Shown: positions 1-6,186, counted from the first letter of the stretch. The stretch: 11,164 nucleotides of DNA from an uncultured Sulfurovum sp. (GCA_947313765.1 CAMZNQ010000361.1:1-11164); one strand, 5' to 3'. Notes: generated by a model from the letters alone, not told the origin. Made by a program: numbers and translations.

Positions 1-744
1 ACCTTTTCCAACAAGTGTAACAACTGCTTTTGGATTTTTAGGCTTATGGGTTAAGTGAATAACTCTTGGTTTATGACGAGATGCACGAGCAACAGCCAAC
101 AGAGCCTCCATCTTTTGAACTCTTAGCTCTTTTGGTTTTAGGATTTGACACTCTAAACTACTCTCTTTTGCTAACTCTTTAGCAATTTTAGCCATAGTAG
201 CAGGGTAGCAATCTTCAGGAGTTGTATTTACAATATCTCTTGTAAAGTTTGTAGATTCTGCTGTTATTTGACCATTATTTAGAGCAGTAGCACACTTTTC
301 AATATCTGGTTGATACTCATTATACTCCTCTAGCGATATTATTATTTTCTCTATTGGATTTCTCTTTTTTGATGTTTTGTATCTATCAAAATTGTATTGA
401 CCCAATATGAAACCCTCTACCATAGCTCTATTTAAAGCAGTGCATTTAGGGTGATTCATATATGATGCAATTTTTACACTTTTATACTCTCTATTTAGCA
501 AATCTCTCATAGCATAGGCAGTAGCTGTTCTAATATTTTCACTCTTTAGACTCTCCATACCTACATATAGTCTATCTTTTTCAACAAGTAGGCATATCTC
601 ATCTTGTTCTGCTTTGAATCCTGCTTTTGTAAGTAGTTCTCTATCTTTTACAAATTTATGTTCAAAGTTCTTATCAACAACTATAACTATCTCTATCTCT
701 GCTTCTATCTCTTCTATTGGATTTATTGTTAAATCAAAATTCAT
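1..744 (-). CDS. pepA: leucyl aminopeptidase (M17 family), N-terminal 248 residues, 3' end outside window
   Basis: The minus-strand frame is open from an ATG at 744 to the window edge, so only the first 248 residues are visible. The product looks like a cytosolic M17 leucyl aminopeptidase, a dinuclear-metal exopeptidase of peptide turnover. Visible family hallmarks are the GFILGQYNFDRYK segment (111-123), the RDIVNTTPEDCYP segment (169-181, matching the family's RxLVNxPPNxxxP linker), and the end VVTLVGKG, which leads into the catalytic-domain strand that precedes the metal ligands. All metal and catalytic residues would lie beyond the edge, so activity cannot be judged. The start is set by AAGGA (about 8 nt upstream) in the 9-nt gap after the trpB stop. 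The tight spacing implies cotranscription with trpB. The gene is not in the supplied list of long frames because it has no stop inside the window. Confidence 0.88.
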   Translation of the reverse strand, partial: MNFDLTINPIEEIEAEIEIVIVVDKNFEHKFVKDRELLTKAGFKAEQDEICLLVEKDRLYVGMESLKSENIRTATAYAMRDLLNREYKSVKIASYMNHPKCTALNRAMVEGFILGQYNFDRYKTSKKRNPIEKIIISLEEYNEYQPDIEKCATALNNGQITAESTNFTRDIVNTTPEDCYPATMAKIAKELAKESSLECQILKPKELRVQKMEALLAVARASRHKPRVIHLTHKPKNPKAVVTLVGKG

Positions 745-753
745 CTTTTTCCT

Positions 754-1995
754 TTATTTAAATTGCTCTTCTAAAATATCTTGGGCTTGTATCATATCTT
801 TATCTCCACGACCAGAGAGGTTAACTAATATAGTTTTACCTTCAATATCTTCTCTATTCATCTTTTTGAGGTATGCAATTGCATGAGAACTCTCAAAAGC
901 AGGAATAATTCCCTCTTTTTGAGAGAGCCATACAAAAGCCTCCATAGCTTCATCATCTGTAATGTGGTTATAGGTTACAATATTATTATCTTTAAAATAG
1001 GCATGTTCAGGCCCAATCCCTGGGTAGTCTAGTCCTGCACTTATGGAGTGAGCCTCTTGAATCTGTCCATCTTCATCTTGAAGTAGGTATGAGCATTGAC
1101 CATGAAGTACACCTGGGCTTCCCTTTTCTAAAGAGCAACCATGTTTAGAATCTAAGCCAAGACCTCCTGCTTCTATCCCTATGCACTCTACATCATCATA
1201 CTCTAAAAAGTGATTGAAGATACCAAGTGCATTTGAACCACCACCAATACATGCAATGACTTTATCGGGTAGACAACCCTCAACCACATCTAATTGAGCC
1301 TTTGCTTCCCAACCAATAATAGATTGAATATCTCGTATCATCATAGGGTAGGGGTGAGGACCAGCAACTGTTCCAATAATATAGTAGGTATCACGAGCAT
1401 TAGTAACCCAATGGCGAATCGCATCATTCATTGCATCTTTTAGGCTTTGACTTCCCGACTCAACAGAGTGTACTTTTGCTCCAAGAAGTTTCATTCTAAA
1501 TACATTAAGCTCTTGACGTTTAACATCTTTTGAACCCATAAATATCTCACACTCCAAACCAAATAGTGCAGCTACTGTGGCTGTAGCAACTCCATGTTGA
1601 CCTGCACCTGTTTCAGCAATAACCTTTTTTTTGCCCAAACGTTTTGCTAAAATAGCTTGTGCAACACAGTGATTTATCTTGTGAGCACCTGTATGGTTGA
1701 GGTCTTCACGTTTCAGGTAAATTTTTGCATTTAACTCTTTTGAGAGATTCTCTGCAAAATATAGGGAAGATGGACGACCTACATAGTTTTTATAGTAGTA
1801 GTCTACCTCTTTCCAAAAATCTTTATCAAATCGTACAGATTCATAGTCAACTCTTAGCTGTTCAAGTGTTGGCATTAATGTTTCAGGTACAAAACGTCCT
1901 CCGTATCTATGTTTATCCTCTTTTTTACCAAAATGACCATTCTCATCAGGGTCATGAGGGCTTGGTACTGGTATATAGATGGTTTTGTGTGTCAT
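754..1995 (-). CDS. trpB: tryptophan synthase beta chain
   Basis: This 413-residue, PLP-dependent enzyme condenses indole (normally channelled from TrpA) with L-serine to give L-tryptophan. The Schiff-base lysine lies in HTGAHKIN (K106). ETGAGQHG (128-135) carries the catalytic Glu128. GGGSNA (251-256) is the PLP-phosphate loop, and NLSGRGDKD (392-400) holds the Ser that contacts the pyridine nitrogen. Relative to Salmonella TrpB, K87 and E109 are both shifted by 19, consistent with a modest N-terminal extension. It is a TrpB1-type chain of full length. The ATG at 1995 has only a weak AAGAGAA ribosome site. A TATAAT at 2030-2025 gives a leader of about 20 nt. pepA follows after 9 nt. No trpA, trpF or other trp gene is visible in the window. 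Confidence 0.96.
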   Translation of the reverse strand: MTHKTIYIPVPSPHDPDENGHFGKKEDKHRYGGRFVPETLMPTLEQLRVDYESVRFDKDFWKEVDYYYKNYVGRPSSLYFAENLSKELNAKIYLKREDLNHTGAHKINHCVAQAILAKRLGKKKVIAETGAGQHGVATATVAALFGLECEIFMGSKDVKRQELNVFRMKLLGAKVHSVESGSQSLKDAMNDAIRHWVTNARDTYYIIGTVAGPHPYPMMIRDIQSIIGWEAKAQLDVVEGCLPDKVIACIGGGSNALGIFNHFLEYDDVECIGIEAGGLGLDSKHGCSLEKGSPGVLHGQCSYLLQDEDGQIQEAHSISAGLDYPGIGPEHAYFKDNNIVTYNHITDDEAMEAFVWLSQKEGIIPAFESSHAIAYLKKMNREDIEGKTILVNLSGRGDKDMIQAQDILEEQFK

Positions 1996-2024
1996 TGTTT
2001 TCTCTTATGTTGTAAATTGGGTGG

Positions 2025-2030
2025 ATTATA
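2025..2030 (-). promoter_or_regulatory. -10 element of the trpB-pepA promoter
   Basis: The minus strand reads a perfect TATAAT here, 30 nt before the trpB ATG, giving a predicted start near 2018. Upstream on the same strand (about 2040-2115) are T-runs at intervals, the usual Campylobacterota replacement for a -35 box. No trp attenuator or leader peptide fits in the ~23-nt leader. Confidence 0.55.
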
Positions 2031-2119
2031 TCCAAATATCAATTAGCTTTATTGGATAAAAAATAAAAATATTAGCTCCATATATTTAATAAAATTCATA
2101 AAAATAGAAATTTTTTACA

Positions 2120-2155
2120 TTTTAATGTTTATTTTTGTATTTTTAATGTTTATTT
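2120..2155 (+). repeat. two perfect 15-nt direct repeats, 21 bp apart
   Basis: TTTTAATGTTTATTT occurs at 2120-2134 and again at 2141-2155 with all 15 bases identical. The 21-bp step is two helical turns, so both copies face the same side of the DNA. Relative to a start near 2182 they lie at about -62 to -48 and -41 to -27, upstream of the TATAAT at 2170-2175. This could be a tandem activator site or simply a strong T-wave promoter of the kind seen in Campylobacterota. Confidence 0.6.
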
Positions 2156-2169
2156 AAGTTAGCTTCTAT

Positions 2170-2175
2170 TATAAT
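2170..2175 (+). promoter_or_regulatory. -10 element for the 2181-2322 RNA
   Basis: A perfect TATAAT lies 6-7 nt before the first paired base of the RNA structure. It sits behind T-rich DNA with roughly helical periodicity. No plus-strand coding sequence starts within the next 700 nt, so it most likely serves the non-coding RNA. Confidence 0.6.
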
Positions 2176-2180
2176 TGTAC

Positions 2181-2322
2181 TTCAACGGCATATAGGTGAC
2201 ATTCTAACTCTCCCCTATTTCCTGAATTAGTATATGAGTTTCTGCAAAGAGGCTTATGTCTAACCCAATGTTTAGGATGTCATAGAGTATTATATTTTTT
2301 TAATATGTCGTTGAACTTTTTT
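2181..2322 (+). ncRNA. candidate structured small RNA, 6S-like rod architecture
   Basis: The plus strand folds into one long rod. The closing stem pairs 2181-2193 with 2303-2315 (13 bp) and is followed directly by a T6 tract (2317-2322), giving an intrinsic terminator. A middle stem pairs 2196-2207 with 2272-2283 (12 bp). An apical stem pairs 2227-2243 with 2248-2263 (16 bp, one bulge) under a GCAA tetraloop at 2244-2247. Between the middle and apical stems is an internal bubble, with 19 nt of C/U-rich 5' strand (2208-2226) against 8 nt (2264-2271). Seven of the 41 pairs are G-U, which would be A-C mismatches on the other strand, so the RNA is read on the plus strand. The length (~142 nt), single-rod shape, central bubble, own TATAAT and terminator resemble 6S RNA (ssrS). 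However, I cannot match conserved 6S primary sequence, and the large 3'-side bulge (2284-2302) is unusual. An SRP RNA is excluded because the conserved apical motif is missing. It is convergent with the asparaginase-like gene. Confidence 0.65.
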
Positions 2323-2338
2323 CATAAGAGAGTAAATC

Positions 2339-2833
2339 TTATTTTGTAGATTCAAAATATCCTTTTTCTTTGTTTTTGGTTACTCTTTTATGATTTTCCA
2401 TTCTACCATTCATAGAGATATGAACGCCTTTTTGATTGATTCCTAAGAGGTAGCCGTATGCTGATGAGAAATTTGCGGTTGCTTCTACGGAGTTTATAGA
2501 GTAGGGAACCATTGAACCTGTCAATACAATTTTTTTATCTAATTTCGCACTATCTAAATACTCTGCTGTTCTATCCATAGTATCTGTTCCATGAATAATA
2601 AGAGCTCTTTTTTTAGAACTATTTGTTATAATATCTAAAATCTCTTCTCTATCTTCATCTTTCATATCTAAACTATCTTTTCCGATTATGTTGATAACTT
2701 CAAATCTATTTAGCCAGAGTTTAGATATCTCTTTTAGGGCTTCTCCCTCTTTGTCAATATCTAACTCTCCTGTTATTGGATTATATACCTTGTTGAATGT
2801 TCCACCTGTATTGATAATTAATATTTTTTTCAT
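2339..2833 (-). CDS. single-domain asparaginase-like protein
   Basis: The 164-residue product matches the N-terminal domain of L-asparaginases (PF00710 type). NTGGTFNK (8-15) carries the nucleophile-position Thr12, Tyr17 lies in the following loop, DSLDM (53-57) is the substrate-binding segment, HGTDTMDRTA (81-90) carries Thr83-Asp84, and KIVLTGSMVP (101-110) carries the Lys of the second catalytic triad. Full-length asparaginases are about 330 residues and complete each active site with residues from the C-terminal domain of a neighbouring subunit. That domain is absent here, and 2001-2338 shows no remnant of it. The protein may be a distinct short family with altered assembly or ligand, so asparagine hydrolysis is not assured. 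The ATG at 2833 has AAGGA about 8 nt upstream. It is monocistronic and divergent from fabI. Confidence 0.8.
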   Translation of the reverse strand: MKKILIINTGGTFNKVYNPITGELDIDKEGEALKEISKLWLNRFEVINIIGKDSLDMKDEDREEILDIITNSSKKRALIIHGTDTMDRTAEYLDSAKLDKKIVLTGSMVPYSINSVEATANFSSAYGYLLGINQKGVHISMNGRMENHKRVTKNKEKGYFESTK

Positions 2834-2868
2834 CTCAAAATTCCTTTAATACTATTTTGTTAATTTGT

Positions 2869-2874
2869 ATTCTA
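2869..2874 (-). promoter_or_regulatory. possible -10 element of the asparaginase-like gene
   Basis: TAGAAT (5 of 6 to consensus) on the minus strand gives a predicted start near 2862 and a leader of about 30 nt containing the AAGGA ribosome site. It lies 12 bp from the divergent fabI -10. Confidence 0.4.
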
Positions 2875-2883
2875 TCTCAATCG

Positions 2884-2892
2884 TGATAAAAT
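2884..2892 (+). promoter_or_regulatory. extended -10 promoter of fabI-rlmB
   Basis: TGATAAAAT (TGn plus TAAAAT at 2887-2892) sits 32 nt before the fabI ATG, with a predicted start near 2899. The extended TG motif can compensate for the missing -35. Confidence 0.5.
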
Positions 2893-2923
2893 ACGCTCTA
2901 TTTAAAACTATGGAGAGAATGAA

Positions 2924-3751
2924 ATGATTATGAAAGGCAAAAAAGGTGTTATCCTTGGAATTGCAAATAAGAAATCTATTGCGTATGGAATTGCTAAAGC
3001 GTGTAGAGAGCAGGGGGCAGAGGTTGCCATTACCTTTTTAAATGAGAGATTTGAAAAAAAATTAGCTCCAATAGCCGAGGAGTTAGAGTGTGGGGAGTCA
3101 TTTTACCCTTGTGATGTTAGTAAACCAGAAGAGATTAAGGCGTTAAAAGAGTCTCTCGAAAAAGATATGGGTCAGATAGATTTTATTGTTCACTCTATTG
3201 CATTTGCCCCAAAAGAGGGACTTTCAGGACGCTTTTATGATATTTCAAAAGAGGCATTTGATATTGCTATGGATATATCTGTATACTCTTTGATTGAGAT
3301 TGTAAGAGAGCTAAAACCTATTTTATCTGATAATTCATCTGTATTAACTTTGACCTATTATGGTGGTGTAAAATATATTCCAAACTACAATCTAATGGGA
3401 ATTGCAAAGGCTACTTTGGAGATGACAACAAAATATTTAGCAGAGGATTTAGGTCGTGATGGTATTCGTGTAAATGCCATTTCAGCAGGTCCAATTAAAA
3501 CATTAGCAGCAGCTGGGATTGGAGAGTTTAGCTTTATGTTAAAATGGAATTCTGCACACTCTCCATTGAAAAAGAATGTAACAATCAAAGATGTTGGTAA
3601 CTCTGGAATGTATCTTCTATCTGATTTGAGTGCAGGAGTAACAGGCGAGATTCACTATGTTGATGGTGGATTTAACATTATGGGGATGCCTGCTGTTGAG
3701 ATAAATGAAGATGGAAAACAGGTAATTGCATGGAATGGAGAGCCTAAATAG
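2924..3751 (+). CDS. fabI: enoyl-[acyl-carrier-protein] reductase (NADH), FabI
   Basis: FabI catalyses the last step of each fatty-acid elongation cycle, reducing enoyl-ACP with NADH. The 275-residue short-chain dehydrogenase fold shows the split N-terminal nucleotide motif (GIANKKSIAYGIA, 12-24), the acyl-pocket Tyr145, and the catalytic Tyr155-x6-Lys162 in NYNLMGIAK. SAGPIKTLAA (187-196) is the substrate-binding loop. The position equivalent to E. coli Gly93 is Ala93 (HSIAFAP); Helicobacter FabI also has Ala here as I recall, so this is normal for the lineage. The start MIMKGKKG matches the family. GGAGAG (2912-2917) lies 6 nt before the ATG at 2924, which favours it over the ATG at 2930. 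The TAG stop abuts the rlmB start, so the two genes form a translationally coupled pair. Confidence 0.96.
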   Translation: MIMKGKKGVILGIANKKSIAYGIAKACREQGAEVAITFLNERFEKKLAPIAEELECGESFYPCDVSKPEEIKALKESLEKDMGQIDFIVHSIAFAPKEGLSGRFYDISKEAFDIAMDISVYSLIEIVRELKPILSDNSSVLTLTYYGGVKYIPNYNLMGIAKATLEMTTKYLAEDLGRDGIRVNAISAGPIKTLAAAGIGEFSFMLKWNSAHSPLKKNVTIKDVGNSGMYLLSDLSAGVTGEIHYVDGGFNIMGMPAVEINEDGKQVIAWNGEPK

Positions 3752-4522
3752 TTGAAAAATAAAAATTCAGAAGATTCAAAAGAGTATCTATCTAAAAAAT
3801 CATTTTTTGATAAAATAGTTACAATTTATGGTAGAAATGCTGTTTTAGAGGCTTTAGAAGATAACTCTATAACAATCTATAGGCTTCATCTTTCAGACTC
3901 CAATAGAGATGTAGCACAGCTTGAAAGGATGGTATCTATTGCAAAGAAAAGAGATATAGAGATACTATATCATAATAAAAAAGAGCTTTCAAGAATCTCT
4001 AAAAATTCAAAGCAAGACCAAGGTGTTGCTTTAGATATTATTTTGCAACACGCTTTAAGCGAAGATGAATTTTTAGAAAAGCATGACTCCTTTAGAGTAA
4101 TTGCTTTAGATGGTGTTCATAATCCACAAAATTTAGGAATGATTATCCGTTCTTGTGCAGGAGGAGATATTGATGCAATTATTATTCCGACAAAAAAATC
4201 AGCTCAAATTACCCCTTTAGTTATTAAATCTAGTGTTGGAGCAGTTTTTAAATTACCAATCATAAAGAGTAGAAACTTCATTAAGACTTTAGAAAACTTT
4301 AAAACTCATAACTCTAAGCTATTTACACTCTCTTCTCATGCAACAAAGAGTTATAGAGATGAGGTATATCCAAATAGAACTATATTTATATTGGGAAATG
4401 AGAGTAGTGGAGTTAGTTTAGAGGTTGAGAATATTTCCGATAGCTCTATCTCAATTCCAATGAGACGGGGAGTTGAATCTTTAAATGTGGCTGTTACAGC
4501 TTCTCTCTTGGCATTTATATAG
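3752..4522 (+). CDS. rlmB: TrmH-family (SpoU) RNA 2'-O-ribose methyltransferase, probably RlmB
   Basis: This 256-residue SpoU-type methyltransferase has a trefoil-knot SAM site. An N-terminal substrate-binding segment opens with IYGRNAVLEAL (25-35). Motif 1 is NLGMIIRSC (127-135) with Arg133, motif 2 is ILGNESSG (213-220), and motif 3 is IPMRRGVESLNVAVTAS (235-251). RlmB methylates the ribose of G2251 in the 23S rRNA P-loop. The assignment to RlmB over other TrmH-family members rests on the N-terminal motif and length, so the exact target is inferred. The start is a TTG immediately after the fabI TAG, with zero gap. GGAGAG at 3737-3742 sits 9 nt upstream, and no ATG occurs before the conserved core. 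The first ~20 residues (Lys/Ser-rich) are an extension over a minimal RlmB. Confidence 0.88.
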   Translation: MKNKNSEDSKEYLSKKSFFDKIVTIYGRNAVLEALEDNSITIYRLHLSDSNRDVAQLERMVSIAKKRDIEILYHNKKELSRISKNSKQDQGVALDIILQHALSEDEFLEKHDSFRVIALDGVHNPQNLGMIIRSCAGGDIDAIIIPTKKSAQITPLVIKSSVGAVFKLPIIKSRNFIKTLENFKTHNSKLFTLSSHATKSYRDEVYPNRTIFILGNESSGVSLEVENISDSSISIPMRRGVESLNVAVTASLLAFI

Positions 4523-4535
4523 AGAGATATTTTTT
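4502..4535 (+). terminator. hairpin terminator at the end of fabI-rlmB
   Basis: TCTCTCT (4502-4508) pairs with AGAGAGA (4521-4527), a 7-bp stem with a 12-nt loop that includes the last rlmB codons and part of the stop codon. It is followed by TAT and a T-run to 4535. On the minus strand the hairpin lacks a T-tract, so it serves the plus strand only. Confidence 0.5.
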
Positions 4536-5013
4536 AAAAAGAGAATCCTGCTGATATTTCAGGGTATCCCTCATTTTTAATATTATCTCCACTATTTCCA
4601 AACTCTTGAACCCATCCTAAAGACATAAATGAGTTAATTGAGGTCTGAATAGAGAAACCTATTCGTCCTCCATATATATCATAGTTTTTAAAAGGTTTCT
4701 CCAAAAATGTATGGTTGTAAAATGCACCCAAATATGGTTTGTATGTTGTATTTTCTAGTGGTATGTGATATGTTACAGGAACAGTAACTTGATGTATTGA
4801 TGGAGAAGCTCCAAAATATCCTTTGTAATCTGTACCAACAGATATATCATCCAATATAAAATAGTTAACATTTACTCCTGCTACAGTATAGTTTTTATTA
4901 AAATTTGTACTACTTCCTAAGGTTAAGTTTATGCTCTTGTTTCCCTTAGAAAAGGGGTTTTGAGCAAGTATGTTTGATATAATCAAAACTGTTATTAACA
5001 GTGCTTTTTTCAT
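4534..5013 (-). CDS. small secreted outer-membrane beta-barrel protein
   Basis: I do not recognise a named family. The 159-residue product has a classical Sec signal peptide (MKK followed by a hydrophobic run, likely cut after ILA at 17). The remainder alternates polar and hydrophobic residues in strand-like stretches with Gly/aromatic enrichment (for example VAGVNVNYFI, VTVPVTYHI, KPYLGAFYN, YGGRIGFSI, FMSLGWVQEF). It ends in ...ISAGFSF with a C-terminal Phe, the signature recognised by the BAM machinery. This fits an 8-stranded outer-membrane barrel of the OmpX/OmpW size class. The ribosome site is strong (TAGGAGGTC, about 7 nt before the ATG). Although it lies 44 nt downstream of the dctP-like gene, it has its own TATAAT promoter over nested palindromes, suggesting independent, regulated expression. 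A role in transport or surface stress is speculation. Confidence 0.75.
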   Translation of the reverse strand: MKKALLITVLIISNILAQNPFSKGNKSINLTLGSSTNFNKNYTVAGVNVNYFILDDISVGTDYKGYFGASPSIHQVTVPVTYHIPLENTTYKPYLGAFYNHTFLEKPFKNYDIYGGRIGFSIQTSINSFMSLGWVQEFGNSGDNIKNEGYPEISAGFSF

Positions 5014-5030
5014 AATTTTGACCTCCTACA

Positions 5031-5050
5031 GTTACATTATGTAACATAAT
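5031..5050 (-). promoter_or_regulatory. two overlapping palindromes at the start site of the outer-membrane protein gene
   Basis: GTTACAT-t-ATGTAAC (5031-5045) is a perfect 7+7 palindrome. ATTATG-taa-CATAAT (5036-5050) is a second perfect 6+6 palindrome sharing 10 bases with the first, with centres 5 bp apart. They cover the predicted start (about 5042) and touch the -10 box, the usual place for a repressor operator of TetR type. The regulator is not in the window. Confidence 0.5.
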
Positions 5051-5054
5051 TATA
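5049..5054 (-). promoter_or_regulatory. -10 element of the outer-membrane protein gene
   Basis: A perfect TATAAT on the minus strand lies in the gap between the dctP-like gene and the barrel gene, giving a leader of about 29 nt that contains the strong GGAGG ribosome site. Confidence 0.55.
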
Positions 5055-5057
5055 CCA

Positions 5058-6155
5058 TTATCCTCTTATATTTAGGAAATTTTTAGTGCTAATTTCATCC
5101 CAATTTCTATTTAGTTTTGTGAAGTTATTATAAGATTCTAAAACTCTTTTAAAATCTATGTTTTTCTTAGATTCTGACTCTAAAACCTCTTTTAAAGCTA
5201 TTTTTGCACTTTCCATCATATCTTTAGGAAAATTTTTGATTTTAACATTTTCAGGTAGCTCTTGTAATGCTTTTGCATTTTTATAACGGAACTCTTGAAT
5301 CATTGTACCTGTCATCTCTTCAGATGCTGTTTTAATAATTGCTTGATGTTGAGGTGTTAGTTGTTCCCATCTATTTTTATTGAATGTAATCTCTAAAATA
5401 GAACCAGGTTCATGCCAACCTGTATAGTAGTAATCAGCAGCTTTATCAAATCCCATCATACTATCAAGTGCAGGTCCTACCCATTCAGTAGCATCAATAG
5501 TTCCACGCTCTAAAGAGGTAAAAATCTCTCCAGCAGGAAGCAAAACAGGATTAACTCCTAATCTTTTCATAACCTCTCCACCAAGCCCAGGGATTCTCAT
5601 CTTTAAGCCTTTTAAATCTGCTACAGACTTAATCTCTTTTTTAAACCAACCACCCATTTGAGGGCCTGTACTCCCTCCAATTAAAGGATAGAGGTTAAAT
5701 TTGCCATAGAGTTCACGCCAAAGCTCCATTCCACCTCCAAATTTTAGCCATGTAATCATCTCTTCACTCGTTAAACCTAGAGGCATTCCTCCAAAAATTG
5801 AGAATGCAGAATTTTTACCTTTCCAGTAATATACACCAGAGTGAAAAGCATCTATCTGACCCAATGAAGTAGTATCAAAAACTTGCAATGCAGGAACTAA
5901 AATATTTTTAGGATATACTTTAATCTCTAAACTCCCACCACTAAGCTCAAAACAACGTTTAGCAAAGTTTTCAACTCCTGTTCCCATAATGGGAAAATGA
6001 GAGGGCCAAGAGGTTGCAAGTTTTAGCGTTACTTTTTTCACTCTGCTGATATTAACATTTTTATCTTTGACTCTATTCTCTTCTCTGTAGCAACCATTAA
6101 GTGTTAATGCCCCAATCCCTAGTGCTGAAGTGGTTAAAAAATCTCTTCTTTTCAT
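5058..6155 (-). CDS. TRAP transporter substrate-binding protein (DctP family, TakP-like), Tat lipoprotein
   Basis: This 365-residue protein binds an organic acid outside the inner membrane and delivers it to a TRAP transporter. The N-terminus MKRRDFLTTSALGIGALTLNGC has a twin-arginine motif (R3R4) and a plausible lipobox Cys at residue 22, implying folded export and lipid anchoring. DctP-fold features are LKLATSWP (44-51), AFHSGVYYWKGKN (103-115), MRIPGLGGEVMKRLG with the carboxylate-binding Arg187, and DATEWVGP (221-228) followed by YYYTGWHEPG (242-251). The last two are typical, as I recall, of the TakP/lactate-type branch, which binds 2-oxo or hydroxy acids. The exact ligand is inferred. 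No DctQ or DctM membrane subunit is adjacent. The ATG at 6155 has GGAGAA upstream and a TATAAT at 6186-6181. Confidence 0.9.
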   Translation of the reverse strand: MKRRDFLTTSALGIGALTLNGCYREENRVKDKNVNISRVKKVTLKLATSWPSHFPIMGTGVENFAKRCFELSGGSLEIKVYPKNILVPALQVFDTTSLGQIDAFHSGVYYWKGKNSAFSIFGGMPLGLTSEEMITWLKFGGGMELWRELYGKFNLYPLIGGSTGPQMGGWFKKEIKSVADLKGLKMRIPGLGGEVMKRLGVNPVLLPAGEIFTSLERGTIDATEWVGPALDSMMGFDKAADYYYTGWHEPGSILEITFNKNRWEQLTPQHQAIIKTASEEMTGTMIQEFRYKNAKALQELPENVKIKNFPKDMMESAKIALKEVLESESKKNIDFKRVLESYNNFTKLNRNWDEISTKNFLNIRG

Positions 6156-6180
6156 AATATATTCTCCATTTTTTAATTGA

Positions 6181-6186
6181 ATTATA
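6181..6186 (-). promoter_or_regulatory. -10 element of the dctP-like gene
   Basis: A perfect TATAAT on the minus strand lies 26 nt before the start codon, with a predicted start near 6174 and a leader of about 19 nt carrying GGAGAA. No convincing -35 is seen. Confidence 0.55.

Noticed and set aside
614..886. 90-residue plus-strand frame across the pepA-trpB junction
   Set aside because: It lies antisense to pepA and trpB; the Ser/Ile-rich translation has no family features and no ribosome site.
1725..2015. 96-residue plus-strand frame antisense to trpB
   Set aside because: It mirrors the strongly conserved trpB coding sequence and has no independent support.
2043..2164. Three scattered TTAGCT hexamers (2043, 2072, 2159)
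   Set aside because: Irregular spacing (29 and 87 bp) and a short, AT-rich motif; consistent with chance.
2256..2285. Nine-codon plus-strand mini-frame (ATG to TAG) preceded by AGAGG inside the structured RNA
   Set aside because: The AGAGG and the ATG are paired in the apical and neighbouring stems, the spacing is too short, and nothing downstream on the plus strand would be attenuated.
2181..2322. SRP RNA (4.5S), tmRNA or RNase P RNA as the identity of the structured element
   Set aside because: The SRP apical motif (GGAA/GNAR loop with the GCAGC asymmetric loop) is absent, there is no tRNA-like end or tag frame, and the element is far too short for RNase P RNA.
2181..2322. Minus-strand riboswitch or trp leader upstream of trpB
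   Set aside because: Seven of the pairs become A-C mismatches on the minus strand, and a closer TATAAT at 2030-2025 gives trpB a short leader that excludes this region.
3385..3588. 67-residue minus-strand frame inside fabI
   Set aside because: It is a shadow of the conserved fabI active-site region.
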